A program made the position numbers and the translations under genes. From the NCBI RefSeq assembly GCF_040581485.1, contig NC_090128.1:15748001-15812000 (forward strand): 64,000 nt of DNA, read 5' to 3'. This document shows, one piece after another, positions 1 to 9,480 of the stretch. The notes under the pieces were generated by a model. That model did no database searches and was not told where the DNA came from. It was given only the letters and a program-made list of their open reading frames with translations. Source of the stretch: Linepithema humile (taxonomy: Eukaryota > Arthropoda > Insecta > Hymenoptera > Formicidae). How positions within the stretch are numbered: the stretch's first letter is position 1; every line of letters starts with the position of its first letter.

Positions 1-3000
1 GTAAACCAATGCATTTTCTAAAGTAAAACGTTTATTTTCCTTATATTCTAAAGATATAGCTAAGTCGCGTATGCTCTCGTCCGTCATTTGTCGCTGCATT
101 AGCTCGTCTTCCAGAGTAGGCGCGTTAATAATCATTATGTGACGACTCAATGCGTCCACATGCGTCATTTTTTCCGCTGACCGATGTACCAATTCAAAAG
201 TATAATTCTGTAGAGCTAAGCTCCATCTCGCGATTCGTGGATTTATTTCAACTTTTTTGAATGCATGTACAAGAGCGTTACAATCAGTTATTACCTTAAA
301 ATTTAGGCCTTGTAAATATATATGGAATCGCTCGATTGCTTTTACAATAGCTAGAGTCTCTAACTCATAACTGTGATATTTTTTTTCCGCATCTGTCGTC
401 GCTTGACTAAAATAAGCAATAGGCGCGAATGCTTTGTTTTCCTGCTTTTGCAGTAATACAGCTCCGAATCCGAGCGCGCTTGCATCGGTGTGCAATTCAG
501 TCTCCGCATTATAATTATACAATCTTAATACCGGATAGGAAGTTAGCTCTTTTTTCAAATTAATAAACGTTTGGTCTAATTTCTCGTCCCACATGAACTT
601 CGCATCTTTACGTGTGAGTTGATGTAAAGGATGAGCTTTCAACGAAAAATCCTTAATAAACTTTCTAAAGTAGCTAGCTAATCCTAAAAAACTTTGTAAC
701 TGTTTTACAGTTTTCGGCGCTGGATAATCTGCAATGGCTTTAATGTGCCGTTCACTCATTGTGATACCCGTGTTCGAGACTTTATATCCTAAATAATAAA
801 TTAATTTTTTAAAAAAATAACATTTCGATAATCGTAGTTCTAAACCATATTGTTTTAAAGTAATTAATACTTCTTTCAGAATTTCTATATTTTGTTCAAT
901 TGTTTCCGTTGCTATCATTATGTCGTCAATGTAAATTAAAATTTTCTCCTCTCGTACTAATTTATCAAAAATTTGAAAAATACGCTTTTGAAACTCTGCT
1001 GGGGCTTCGGAGTAACCAAACGGTAATTTTATAAACTCGAATTGTCCGTGTGGTGTAGAAAAAGCAAAATATTTCGTGCTCTCCGGATCAAGGTCTATCT
1101 GATGAAACCCGTCCTTCAAATCTAAACTCGTAAACACTTTCTTTCCGTGTAATTTATTGAGATGGTCTTCAATAACCGGAAATGTGTATCTTTGTTTCTG
1201 CACAATCCTATTTAATGGTCTTAAATCGATGCACATTCGCTTTTCTCCATTCCGTTTGTTCACTAATACCACCCGCGAGCAATATGGTGAGATACTTGAT
1301 TTAATAATTCCACGCTCTAGCAAATCGTCCGTAATCTCTTTTAATTTGATTCGCTCGTTATATGAAAATCTTTTTGACCCATACAAAAAAGTAGCCTCTG
1401 TTTTCAAATAGACTTTTACTTTGTGACCGTCTTCTATCGGTTCGACCTTACAGTTATCGACTTCTATAAATGTTTCAATTAACTTGTCTCGAATACGAAC
1501 ATCGGTATCTGCTTCTACATTATCTCTAATTACATCGTATTTCTTTTTCTCGGTTATTGCGTCAATACTTAAAATTTCTAATTCTTCCTCCGCTCTAGTG
1601 TCGTTTTTTCTGAATTGCATCGCTGAACGCGAAATTTCCACACTAAGCTCGTTTTTGTATAAAAAGTCTCGGCCTAACAATATTTCGCACACTATGGTGT
1701 TATCCGGAACGATAAACAATTTGATATTTAACGCATAATCGAAATTCTGATTCAATTCAATAGGTACTTGAATCCATCCGAGAATCTCGATCTTCGAATC
1801 GTTTACGCCCTTAAACGCTAATTCGTCTTTCCACGGATTCGCTTTCACTGTCGCGAGGTACTTTGTAAAAGTAGTTTCCTTTATCAGATTAATCGGACTG
1901 CCCGAGTCCATCACTGCCCTTATGTTACATTTCAGTCCGTTTATCGCGTTAATATGTACCTGCGGTATTTGATGCGCCAGCTCTCTCACCTCTATTGCTG
2001 CTACCTCCGTCCCTGACCGTGGGGCCCTCGCATTCGTGGTCGGTGCTCTCAGTGGACACTGCGTACTGATATGCCCTTCTTGATGGCATTTGTAGCAGAT
2101 GATCGCTTTGCTGCGACAATCCTTCGTCAAATGTCCTTTTCTCTGGCAGATGTTGCATCTAACGACCCCTCCACCAAATCTGTGCGTATTTAGTCTAGTC
2201 GCGTTGTTCTGCGAAAATTGATTTGCACTATTTCCTACTTCTTCGGTAATCGTACGCATTCTTTCGATGAATTGCTCCAGCGATTCGTCCACTACCGTTA
2301 ATGCTACGGCCCTGAGATTCAAATCTTGCACGCCCGTTGCTAGCATGTTTATTTGATCTTTTTCGGGCAAATCCAAGGTCTGCATCATATCGAGCTTATC
2401 GTTAACGTATTCGATAAATTTTTCTTTTCCCGATTCCCAATTTCTCGACGTTATTTTTTGCATCGTTACCATAAAGGGAGTTCTGTGACCGAAAAATCTA
2501 ATTAATTTATCTTTGATAGCCGTCCACGAAGAAATAGTCTCGTTAGTCTGACGAGCGTACCATTTACACGCCTCGCCCGCGAAACGGCTCGTTGCGGCCA
2601 GCAAAAGAATATCGTCCGACACTTCGTATAAATTTCCGACGTGCGCTACTCTGCTGAGCCAACGGTTCACGTTCTCTTTTTCCGATCCCTCAAAAATCGG
2701 TATCTGAGAAGATAATAGTCTAATTGTATTTCCACCGGCAATTGCATTTGACTGACTAGAATTCGGTCGCGGTCTTTCGCTCACTGCTTCTCTCAGCTCG
2801 TTATCTCGCAAATTTTGCCGCGTTCCTGGCCCTGACGCGACCATATGAGCGAGCTGTTGCGCTAATATTTCCTGCGTCTGCATAAGCCGCTGCGACAGCT
2901 CCCATTGCTGTCGCATCATTGTTAACATTTGATCGTTAATCGAACTTTGTACTGACCTTTCTGGATCACGCGGAGGTTCGACACCGCTCGCAGTTGGGGA

Positions 3001-3189
3001 TGCTGCACCCTCCTGCCTCGGCTCGTTCGCAATTTCAATCGTATTACTACTTCTTTGTAATTGCTGCTCATATCGATCCATAATTCGGTCGATTAATACG
3101 CCTCTCGTTCCCGCGACCTCCAGATTCAAGGCCTCCGCTTGCTTCCGCAATTCCTCCAACTTCATCCTCTCTAAAATGCTTCGCTCCAT
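1..3189 (-). CDS. Gypsy (Mdg3/micropia-like) gag-pol polyprotein, runs off the window edge
   Basis: Reading the minus strand from the ATG at 3189-3187, I find 1063 codons without a stop, ending in phase at base 1. In order it shows a gag with a glutamine-rich stretch, two CCHC zinc knuckles (about residues 345-378), an aspartic protease with DSG (about residue 428), a reverse transcriptase with YIDD at about 753-756, and an RNase H with TDASALGFGA at about 902. The integrase lies beyond the edge. Gag and pol are fused in one frame, as in several members of the Mdg3 group. An in-frame TAA lies upstream of the ATG, so this is the first usable start. The unbroken frame suggests a young, possibly functional copy. 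Placement in the Mdg3 group also rests on the primer site next to it. The family call is confident; the sub-lineage is inferred. Confidence 0.9.
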   Translation of the reverse strand, partial: MERSILERMKLEELRKQAEALNLEVAGTRGVLIDRIMDRYEQQLQRSSNTIEIANEPRQEGAASPTASGVEPPRDPERSVQSSINDQMLTMMRQQWELSQRLMQTQEILAQQLAHMVASGPGTRQNLRDNELREAVSERPRPNSSQSNAIAGGNTIRLLSSQIPIFEGSEKENVNRWLSRVAHVGNLYEVSDDILLLAATSRFAGEACKWYARQTNETISSWTAIKDKLIRFFGHRTPFMVTMQKITSRNWESGKEKFIEYVNDKLDMMQTLDLPEKDQINMLATGVQDLNLRAVALTVVDESLEQFIERMRTITEEVGNSANQFSQNNATRLNTHRFGGGVVRCNICQRKGHLTKDCRSKAIICYKCHQEGHISTQCPLRAPTTNARAPRSGTEVAAIEVRELAHQIPQVHINAINGLKCNIRAVMDSGSPINLIKETTFTKYLATVKANPWKDELAFKGVNDSKIEILGWIQVPIELNQNFDYALNIKLFIVPDNTIVCEILLGRDFLYKNELSVEISRSAMQFRKNDTRAEEELEILSIDAITEKKKYDVIRDNVEADTDVRIRDKLIETFIEVDNCKVEPIEDGHKVKVYLKTEATFLYGSKRFSYNERIKLKEITDDLLERGIIKSSISPYCSRVVLVNKRNGEKRMCIDLRPLNRIVQKQRYTFPVIEDHLNKLHGKKVFTSLDLKDGFHQIDLDPESTKYFAFSTPHGQFEFIKLPFGYSEAPAEFQKRIFQIFDKLVREEKILIYIDDIMIATETIEQNIEILKEVLITLKQYGLELRLSKCYFFKKLIYYLGYKVSNTGITMSERHIKAIADYPAPKTVKQLQSFLGLASYFRKFIKDFSLKAHPLHQLTRKDAKFMWDEKLDQTFINLKKELTSYPVLRLYNYNAETELHTDASALGFGAVLLQKQENKAFAPIAYFSQATTDAEKKYHSYELETLAIVKAIERFHIYLQGLNFKVITDCNALVHAFKKVEINPRIARWSLALQNYTFELVHRSAEKMTHVDALSRHIMIINAPTLEDELMQRQMTDESIRDLAISLEYKENKRFTLENALVY

Positions 3190-3355
3190 TCTTTCAATTG
3201 CAGCACTCGCAAATTCATTCGTGAAATTTTAAAAGTTTAACGTATTCTCTCTGTCCTTCCACAACACAGTTTATATCTCGGTCTATGTTTACTAAATTTT
3301 TATTATCGTTCGTTTCAACCGATTCTAACGTTTTTCTTTTACTTTTATTTCTTAC

Positions 3356-3371
3356 CGAATCCCACTTCTGA
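3356..3371 (-). other. Primer binding site, tRNA-Leu type, set back from the LTR
   Basis: On the minus strand the 16 bases TCAGAAGTGGGATTCG match the complement of the 3' part of insect tRNA-Leu, but not its terminal CCA. They lie about 15 nt after the apparent LTR end at 3387. An internal tRNA-Leu primer site of this kind is known for the micropia/Mdg3 group. The same arrangement recurs near 61040-61055 in another element of this window, which supports the reading. Confidence 0.7.
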
Positions 3372-3386
3372 GGTTTTTAATGCAGT

Positions 3387-3803
3387 TGTAAGGATTGAAT
3401 ATTAACTTTTTGAGGGCAATTAAGAAATAAAATAAATCACTTGATAAAAAAACTTAATATAATGTTCTAATAAAATACAATTTTATAACGTCAGGCGAGT
3501 CTATTTTACAGAGTTCTCTACAAGCTATCGTTATACCCGATACTTGCCCGAATCACAATTTCCGCGTTATTCCGGCGACAGTTTCTATCTCTATCTATCT
3601 ACGCCACGCTACTTCGTGGAAGAGATTACTCATGTCCCTTTTTACGCTTCTCCAAAAATTTCCCGCGAACTCTCCTTCTCCGTCTCGTGCTCTCGGTATT
3701 CATAGGCCCCTCAAGCCTGATTCGCATTTTTGAGGCCCGTTCTCAATACTGGCGGCACCCCGTGCTGACCAATCTCTTTGCCTCTCCCTCTCTGCCTCTT
3801 ACA
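3387..3803 (-). repeat. 5' LTR of the minus-strand Gypsy element
   Basis: This stretch of about 417 bp begins TGTAAGG and ends CTTACA on the plus strand, giving imperfect TG...CA terminal inverted bases. It lies directly upstream (minus sense) of the primer site and of the gag-pol ATG. On its right, Harbinger transposase coding sequence starts immediately, so 3803 is a real insertion boundary. The inner edge could instead be 3369 or 3381, because the primer site is set back. The partner LTR is outside the window. Confidence 0.65.
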
Positions 3804-3925
3804 ATATACAGATCACCATGTCCGAACTCGCGTAACTGTAGAACGATGTTTTGGTATTTTAAAAGGCCGCTGGCGTTGTTTACGGAAAGAACAAGCTTTA
3901 CACTATTGTCCACAATTCGCTGGTA
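3804..3925 (+). pseudogene. Harbinger transposase (HARBI1-like nuclease) exon fragment
   Basis: The frame encodes the HARBI1/DDE_Tnp_4 signature RVTVERCFGILKGRWRCL followed by a conserved segment ending in QFAG. This is the C-terminal part of the nuclease core. It is cut on the left by the Gypsy LTR and on the right by the Tc1-like insertion, which lies at the exon's 5' splice donor. The rest of this reading resumes after an intron at 6940. It is recognisable but cannot make a full transposase here. Confidence 0.75.
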
Positions 3926-3929
3926 TATA

Positions 3930-4512
3930 CACTCACCCGAAAAAAAAGCGGTACACTGAAAATGTGGGAAAAATTCATCAAATTTCAACTGACGATAACT
4001 TCGTAAATAATAAAGATAGAAAGTTCTATAAAATATGGAAATGAAGCTAAAAATCTCTACTTTAAGAATCAATTTATTTCAATGTTGCAAAATAAATTTA
4101 TTGAAAATGGCGGATGACAAAGCGCGAGCATGCAAAATTGAAAAATAATGGTTCGAGTTTGCGACGGTGCACGGTATAAACAAAAAATTGTAGCTTATTG
4201 GGATCAAAAGCGTACGAAAGTACAGAGTCTCCTCTTTAAAATGCTTTTTTATGCATCTCGATACGATGATTTTTCGCCGAGAGATTCGCATTTGAAGAAA
4301 AAGGCAGATTCTTACTTCAAATGCGAATCTCTCAGCGAAAAATCATCGTATCGAGATGCATAAAAAAGCATTTTAAAGAGGAGACTCTGTACTTTCGTAC
4401 ACTTTTGATCCCAATAAGCTACAATTTTTTGTTTATACCGTGCACTGTCGCAAACTCGAACCATTATTTTTCAATTTCGCATGCTTTTGCTTTGTCATCC
4501 GCCATTTTGGAG
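3930..4512. repeat. Left end of the Tc1-like element, terminal repeat plus internal inverted copy
   Basis: Bases 3930-4316 are the reverse complement of about 6420-6798. Bases 4321-4512 are in turn an inverted copy of about 4105-4316, separated by a few bases, so this end is a near-perfect hairpin. Short frames inside it are by-products of the palindrome and not genes. Confidence 0.85.
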
Positions 4513-4795
4513 AAAGTTATCACACATTATTGCGTTATGAATTTTCAAACACTAGACATCCAAACTTTTAAAATGGTTTTTAAAAAATCCTGCTAGCTGT
4601 ATTACGTGCCGAGATATTCAATTTTGAACCAGACCGAATTGCAAGAATAAGAATTCTGTGGTTATCAGCTCCGCGGTATTTTAAAACTCCAAACTCTCCT
4701 TACGGTTATAAGTGTCAATTCTGCTCTTGGCGTTACCCAGGATCAACGGCGTGGACGTGGCAGAAATCTGATCCCGTGTGCACATGTTGGCACGT

Positions 4796-4826
<31 letters not shown>

Positions 4827-4873
4827 CGTGCGTGTGTCTGTGCGTCCGTGTGTGTGTATGTGTGTGTGCGTGC

Positions 4874-4905
<32 letters not shown>

Positions 4906-4930
4906 GTGCATGCGTGTGTGTGCGCGTGCA
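4796..4930. repeat. (GT/GC)n microsatellite
   Basis: Alternating GT and GC dinucleotides with small interruptions lie inside the Tc1-like element, just beyond the 3' end of its transposase. Open frames of Cys-Val or His-Thr on the two strands result from the dinucleotide repeat. Confidence 0.95.
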
Positions 4931-5030
4931 CCACTGGGATAAGGACCTCATGGCTCGTTAGATCCACGATATTTTACGACTCCAAACCCTCCCGGTGGTG
5001 CGTGTACAATTGTGTGTGCGCGCGCGTATA

Positions 5031-6050
5031 TTAATAATGGGTATGACCTCCTCGTGCGCGTATTACCTCATTCATGCGACGAGGCATACTTCTTATTAGT
5101 GTTCTAATTTCAGTCTGCGTAATGTCATTCCACTCTATTTCAAGAACTCTTCGAAGTTCTGGCAATGACTGAGGAGCAGGTATATGATTTCGTACTTTTC
5201 TGTTAATATTGTCCCATAGGTGTTCAATGGGATTTAAATCTGGACTCATTGCTGGCCATTCGAGTCGATTTATGCCAACTTCATCGCAGAAATCAAGCAC
5301 TTTTCTCGCAACGTGCGGTCGAGCATTGTCTTGCATAAACAAAAAGTCCTCTCCGATGAAGTGCGCATACGGAACAACGTACGGTATGAGTACGTCTTCC
5401 ACGTATACATCTGCGTTCATGTTTGCGTCAAAAAAGTGGAGATCTGTGTGAGCATTCGCAGAAATTCCTGCCCAAACCATTACAGAGCCACCATTGTAGC
5501 TAGGCCTCTCACTTACAGTACAGTCTGCAAATCGTTCTCCAACGCGACGGTATACTCGTTCTCGTCCGTCTGAAGAATACAGACAAAAACGAGATTCGTC
5601 GCTAAAAAGAACGGTACTCCATTCTGCATATGTCCAGCCTGCATGCTCGACAGCAAAATTGAGTCGAGTTACGCGATGGCGACGCATAAGCGAAGGTACA
5701 TTTGCTGGCCTGCGCGGAAAAAGACCGTGTTCCGCTAATCTGTTTCGAATAGTGTCAACGGATACATTACATTCGCGGACATCTCTTAAATTGTTTCGAA
5801 TTTGAACAGCCGTTCGATGTCTGTCTCTTAATGAATTTAAAACAATAAATCGGTCATCGTTTTTATTCGTACAACGAGGACATCCCGAACCAGGTCTTCT
5901 TTGGACAGAATTAGTCTCCAAGTACCTAGCATAAGCACGTTGCACGGTTGACATTGATAAATCAAGTGCCTCAGCAACGTACCTTCGACTTCTCCCATCT
6001 TCAATTAACGCTACAACTTGAGCAGCTTTTTCAGGACTTATCGTCGCCAT
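5031..6050 (-). CDS. Tc1-family transposase, DD34E, intact
   Basis: The 339-residue frame starts ATGGCGACG and ends GHTHY. It catalyses cut-and-paste transposition at TA sites. The N-terminal 110 residues carry paired helix-turn-helix DNA-binding segments. The catalytic residues lie in FSDESRF, FMQDNARPH and NPIEHLWD, and I count 34 residues between the second Asp and the Glu, the Tc1 signature. Length is normal for the family and there is no stop or frameshift. Its inverted repeats are close to identical at both ends, so this copy could be recently active. Its A+T-rich promoter region lies between 6050 and the right-hand palindrome. Confidence 0.92.
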   Translation of the reverse strand: MATISPEKAAQVVALIEDGRSRRYVAEALDLSMSTVQRAYARYLETNSVQRRPGSGCPRCTNKNDDRFIVLNSLRDRHRTAVQIRNNLRDVRECNVSVDTIRNRLAEHGLFPRRPANVPSLMRRHRVTRLNFAVEHAGWTYAEWSTVLFSDESRFCLYSSDGRERVYRRVGERFADCTVSERPSYNGGSVMVWAGISANAHTDLHFFDANMNADVYVEDVLIPYVVPYAHFIGEDFLFMQDNARPHVARKVLDFCDEVGINRLEWPAMSPDLNPIEHLWDNINRKVRNHIPAPQSLPELRRVLEIEWNDITQTEIRTLIRSMPRRMNEVIRARGGHTHY

Positions 6051-6253
6051 AATTGACCAATAATTTCAATGCGAAAAGATTAATTATTGTTTACTTTGAC
6101 GAAGTCGTACGAATAAGTAACGCGTCTCGAAAGAAAAAGATCAAGAGAAATCAAGCACTCTTCTCGCAATGTGCGGTCGAGCATAAACAAAAAGTCAGGG
6201 CGGAGAAATCACAAAAGATCTGCAGACATCTCCTTCGGATGCAAAACAATTGA

Positions 6254-6798
6254 TTGAAAAATAATGGTTCGAGTTTGCGACGGTGCACGGTATAAACAAA
6301 AAATTGTAGCTTATTGGGATCAAAAGCGTACGAAAGTACAGAGTCTCCTCTTTAAAATGCTTTTTTATGCATCTCGATACGATGATTTTTCGCTGAGAGA
6401 TTCGCATTTGAAGTAAGAATCTGCCTTTTTCTTCAAATGCGAATCTCTCGGCGAAAAATCATCGTATCGAGATGCATAAAAAAGCATTTTAAAGAGGAGA
6501 CTCTGTACTTTCGTACGCTTTTGATCCCAATAAGCTACAATTTTTTGTTTATACCGTGCACCGTCGCAAACTCGAACCATTATTTTTCAATTTTGCATGC
6601 TCGCGCTTTGTCATCCGCCATTTTCAATAAATTTATTTTGCAACATTGAAATAAATTGATTCTTAAAGTAGAGATTTTTAGCTTCATTTCCATATTTTAT
6701 AGAACTTTCTATCTTTATTATTTACGAAGTTATCGTCAGTTGAAATTTGATGAATTTTTCCCACATTTTCAGTGTACCGCTTTCTTTTCGGGTGAGTG
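6254..6798. repeat. Right end of the Tc1-like element, terminal repeat plus internal inverted copy
   Basis: This mirrors 3930-4512. Bases 6428-6798 are the terminal inverted repeat and 6254-6412 are an inverted copy of its inner part. The two arms flank a loop of only about 15 bases. Confidence 0.85.
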
Positions 6799-6939
6799 TA
6801 TGTACTATTTTTTATTTTTTTCGTTACTTATAATTTTCTTATGATTAAGTTTTATTTTGTTTTTATGTTATTCTTAATGTAGATTTAAAGTTGCTATTTT
6901 ATAATTTTAAATATCGATAAAATATTTTCTATTATACAG

Positions 6940-7117
6940 CTCTCATTGTCAACGCTTGTTATGTTCTTCATAATATGGCACTCAAATGGAGGATTCCTAA
7001 TGAAGAAATACATCTGGATGAACTAGACATTGCACCACCGATAGTATATGAAGGTATTGAGGATGAAAATGGAGAACAAACACGAAATCGAGTGATCCAA
7101 TGGTATTTTACAAATTA
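6940..7117 (+). pseudogene. Harbinger transposase C-terminal exon
   Basis: After a TTATACAG splice acceptor at 6939 the frame reads IVNACYVLHN, the C-terminal helix typical of HARBI1-like transposases, followed by an acidic tail. The upstream exon is at 3804-3925. The intron was enlarged by the Tc1-like element inserted at its donor. The exon itself is clean, but the gene is split and lacks most of its core in this window. Confidence 0.7.
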
Positions 7118-7498
7118 AAAATAATTAAGAATAATTTTAAGATATTATATGTGTGTATATACTACATATAATACACACACACACACACACACATACATTA
7201 TATACATTATTTATAATATATATTTTTTAAAACAATGCTATCAGGTAAAATGACAATAATATTTGTAAGTAATAATTGTAAATTTAGATAAAATAATTAT
7301 TTTCTTTTTTTTAGAGGAATATTTATATGAATTGTAATTTTAATTGTAAAAAAATAATAATTAGAATAATAAGATAGAAATAATTAATAAACACTATTGT
7401 AAGAGAAAAAAATATATATATATGTTTATTTTTATATCATAAGTACACTTTCATATAATTATATATTTATACTATTTATACATATACTTTATTTTACT
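7118..7498. other. AT-rich spacer between the convergent Harbinger genes
   Basis: There is a short (AC)n run at about 7160-7190 and several A/T runs. I see no coding signal. Confidence 0.6.
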
Positions 7499-9157
7499 CT
7501 AAATATTGAGGAGCCATAGATTGAATAATATTCGTTTATCCATCTTCTCAAGCAACGAAGTTAAAAGTTTGGTATGTTCTTTATAAGTTTTTTTTTTTAA
7601 TTCTAATTCTTTAACTATGGCCAATTTTTCCTGTTTTAGTTGCAACATTTGCTCTTGAATATTGCAGTAGTCCGCGGTGTGCTGTTCAAATAAGTTTTTT
7701 ACGTTTTGCTTCTTTATTTTCTTGTTACTGATATCTAAAAAAATTAGTTTAATAATATTATTAATATTAATTTTCTTCAATAATAGAATGTCAAAAAATC
7801 GAATAAAATAAAATAAAATATTGTTAATATTACATATAAGAGGAGTGGTTATTAGTAATTAATTTTTTTCATCTGCGTTATTAGAAAATCTGTTGTTATT
7901 TTCTGTTGATACCGGATTGGTGTTGATGCTGTATTTGTTTTGGAGTCTCTTCTTGTACATTTTCTATGGAAAGCGAGTACGTTGGAGGGTATTTGCATTC
8001 GCTTTTGAATATTGCAATAGTTTGAAATGCGCTGTTCAGGTAAATATTTTACGTTCTGCTGCTTTTTTCTTTTTCTGTTATTAATATCTAAAAAAATTAA
8101 TCCAATAGTATTGTTGACATCACATAAGAAAAATCGTTATTAGTAATTAATTTTAGTTACCTGCTGCTAAATATCTCTTGTTATTTTCAATTGATGTTAG
8201 ACTGGAATTGATGTAATGTTTTGGAGTATGTTCTTGTATATTTTCTGTCGAAGTAAGTACATCGGAGGATATCTGAAATGGAAAAAAATATTGTAATTAT
8301 AAAATATTGTATTGTAAAAATATTGTAAAATATTGTATATTGTATATGTTTTGCAAGAAATAAATACATCATGTAGAAAATAAACATCATATATCATCAC
8401 TCACATCTATTGGAAAATCAAAACTCATGGAAAAATTCTCTTTTGATATCTTTGAAGAGTTCTGTAAAAATATATTATCATCAATAGCTCCTCCTTCGGG
8501 AATGCCACACATCCCACTGGCTTCGGGTGTTAGAAATTCTAGTAAATCGTCTTCGGAGGGGCTTGTATCCAAAACTTTTGCTGGTCCTCCTCCAGTACCC
8601 GCTACATAACTTTTATATGTGGCTACTTTTTTTAATAAATTGGATTTCCAATCACGCCATGTCTGTAACAAAGAAAGAATGATCTATTATTGCCATATTT
8701 TGTGGGAAAAATGGGATTCATAGTTATTAGTTATTGTTATCATAGTTATTTAGTTATTATTATTAGATATTATATCATAGTTATTAGTAATTATTAAATA
8801 ACACATCAAAATTTTAAAACTCAATGTATATTTACCTTTGCCCATTCTTTTGGCAATTTTTGAGGACCGCAACCTGCACAATTGAGAATTGTTGCTAATT
8901 CTTCCCATAATTCGTCCTATAAAAAAATATATTACATTATATTCATTCGTAATTTTTATTTGCAATTTTTTATTTTTATAATTTATAGTGTTAGTAAAAA
9001 TAAAATTTTATTTGATATTAATAATAAAACAACTTACAAAATTACTTACTAATTTTTTTTTATTTTCGCGGTTATACCGCAATCTACCTTTTCCGAAATC
9101 AGGATGAGACCGCATAAAATTAACAAGAAGTTGTTTATGCTTCTCCGTTACGTTCAT
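7499..9157 (-). CDS. Harbinger Myb/zeste-like DNA-binding partner protein, five exons
   Basis: Exons on the minus strand are 9157-9050, 8916-8836, 8662-8405, 8272-8161 and 7734-7499. All have GT donors and AG acceptors, and the 795 nt total keeps frame to give 264 residues. The N-terminal half reads MNVTEKHKQLLVNFMRSHPD, then DELWEELATILNCAGCGP, then TWRDWKSNLLKKV. This is the trihelix/zeste-type Myb domain found in the second gene of PIF/Harbinger elements. There it binds the element ends and brings the nuclease to the nucleus. The C-terminal exon is a Lys/Glu/Leu-rich coiled coil. A tandem duplication inside intron 4 (about 7745-8090) carries a decayed copy of exon 4 and the start of exon 5. 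The exon model comes from reading splice signals, not from transcripts. Confidence 0.75.
7745..8430. repeat. Diverged tandem duplication of the exon 4 region, about 345 bp per unit
   Basis: The stretch about 7790-8090 repeats the order and wording of about 8100-8430, including a TTATTAGTAATTAATTTT motif, an exon-4-like coding piece and a start of exon 5. The copies differ by many substitutions. The left copy has stops, so it is probably skipped as intron. Confidence 0.6.
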
Positions 9158-9480
9158 TTTTCAAAAAATCTGTGGATTTTAGGACGAGTGATGATTATTA
9201 GAAGAGATATAGTTCCTGTAGCGGGAGTCTGTATCTCTCAGCGATGGTACATTACCTTTTTTACGATCTATCTGCGCAACGATAACATAACGATATCGAT
9301 ACCGCCATTGACAAAACATTTTATCGTATACTGTCAAATCTAGTGATTTCGTATTTTCACTTCGACGTTATAAAATCACGCGAACTAATTTACGTGAGAT
9401 GAAAGTGCGAGAAGTGAGCGATCTCACTTGAATTACAGAATCGATGCCCAGGAATATTTATCGGAAATTGCCTAGTCGAG
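9158..9480. other. Non-coding junction between Harbinger and the next Gypsy fragment
   Basis: Upstream of the partner gene's ATG this holds probable promoter and terminal sequence of the Harbinger element. A short palindrome at 9392-9428 (GTGAGAT...ATCTCAC) may mark its end. I find no gene. Confidence 0.4.

Larger units (their letters stand above)
3930..6798 (-). mobile_element. Tc1-like DD34E transposon with long palindromic terminal repeats
   Basis: The element starts CACTCACCCG and ends CGGGTGAGTG, flanked by TA on both sides (3928-3929 and 6799-6800), the Tc1/mariner target duplication. The terminal inverted repeats are about 390 bp. Each end also carries a second inverted copy of its own inner half, so both ends fold on themselves. 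The interior holds a GT/GC-rich microsatellite and an unbroken transposase gene. It inserted in the Harbinger transposase at the start of an intron. Confidence 0.85.
3804..9157. mobile_element. PIF/Harbinger DNA transposon, interrupted by two later insertions
   Basis: The span joins a plus-strand transposase (exon piece at 3804-3925, C-terminal exon at 6940-7117) with a convergent minus-strand DNA-binding partner gene (7499-9157). This two-gene layout is typical of PIF/Harbinger elements. The 5' part of the transposase is separated by the Gypsy element at 1-3803, and a Tc1-like element (3930-6798) sits in the transposase intron. I could not identify the terminal inverted repeats. The right end probably lies somewhere between 9158 and 9440. 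Confidence 0.65.

Noticed and set aside
4079..4596. Duplicate frames MRISRRKIIVSRC... at both ends of the Tc1-like element
   Set aside because: They exist only because of the palindromic ends and run through inverted repeat sequence.
4681..5034. Several overlapping Cys/Val or His/Thr frames
   Set aside because: They are translations of the (GT/GC)n microsatellite and have no gene texture outside it.
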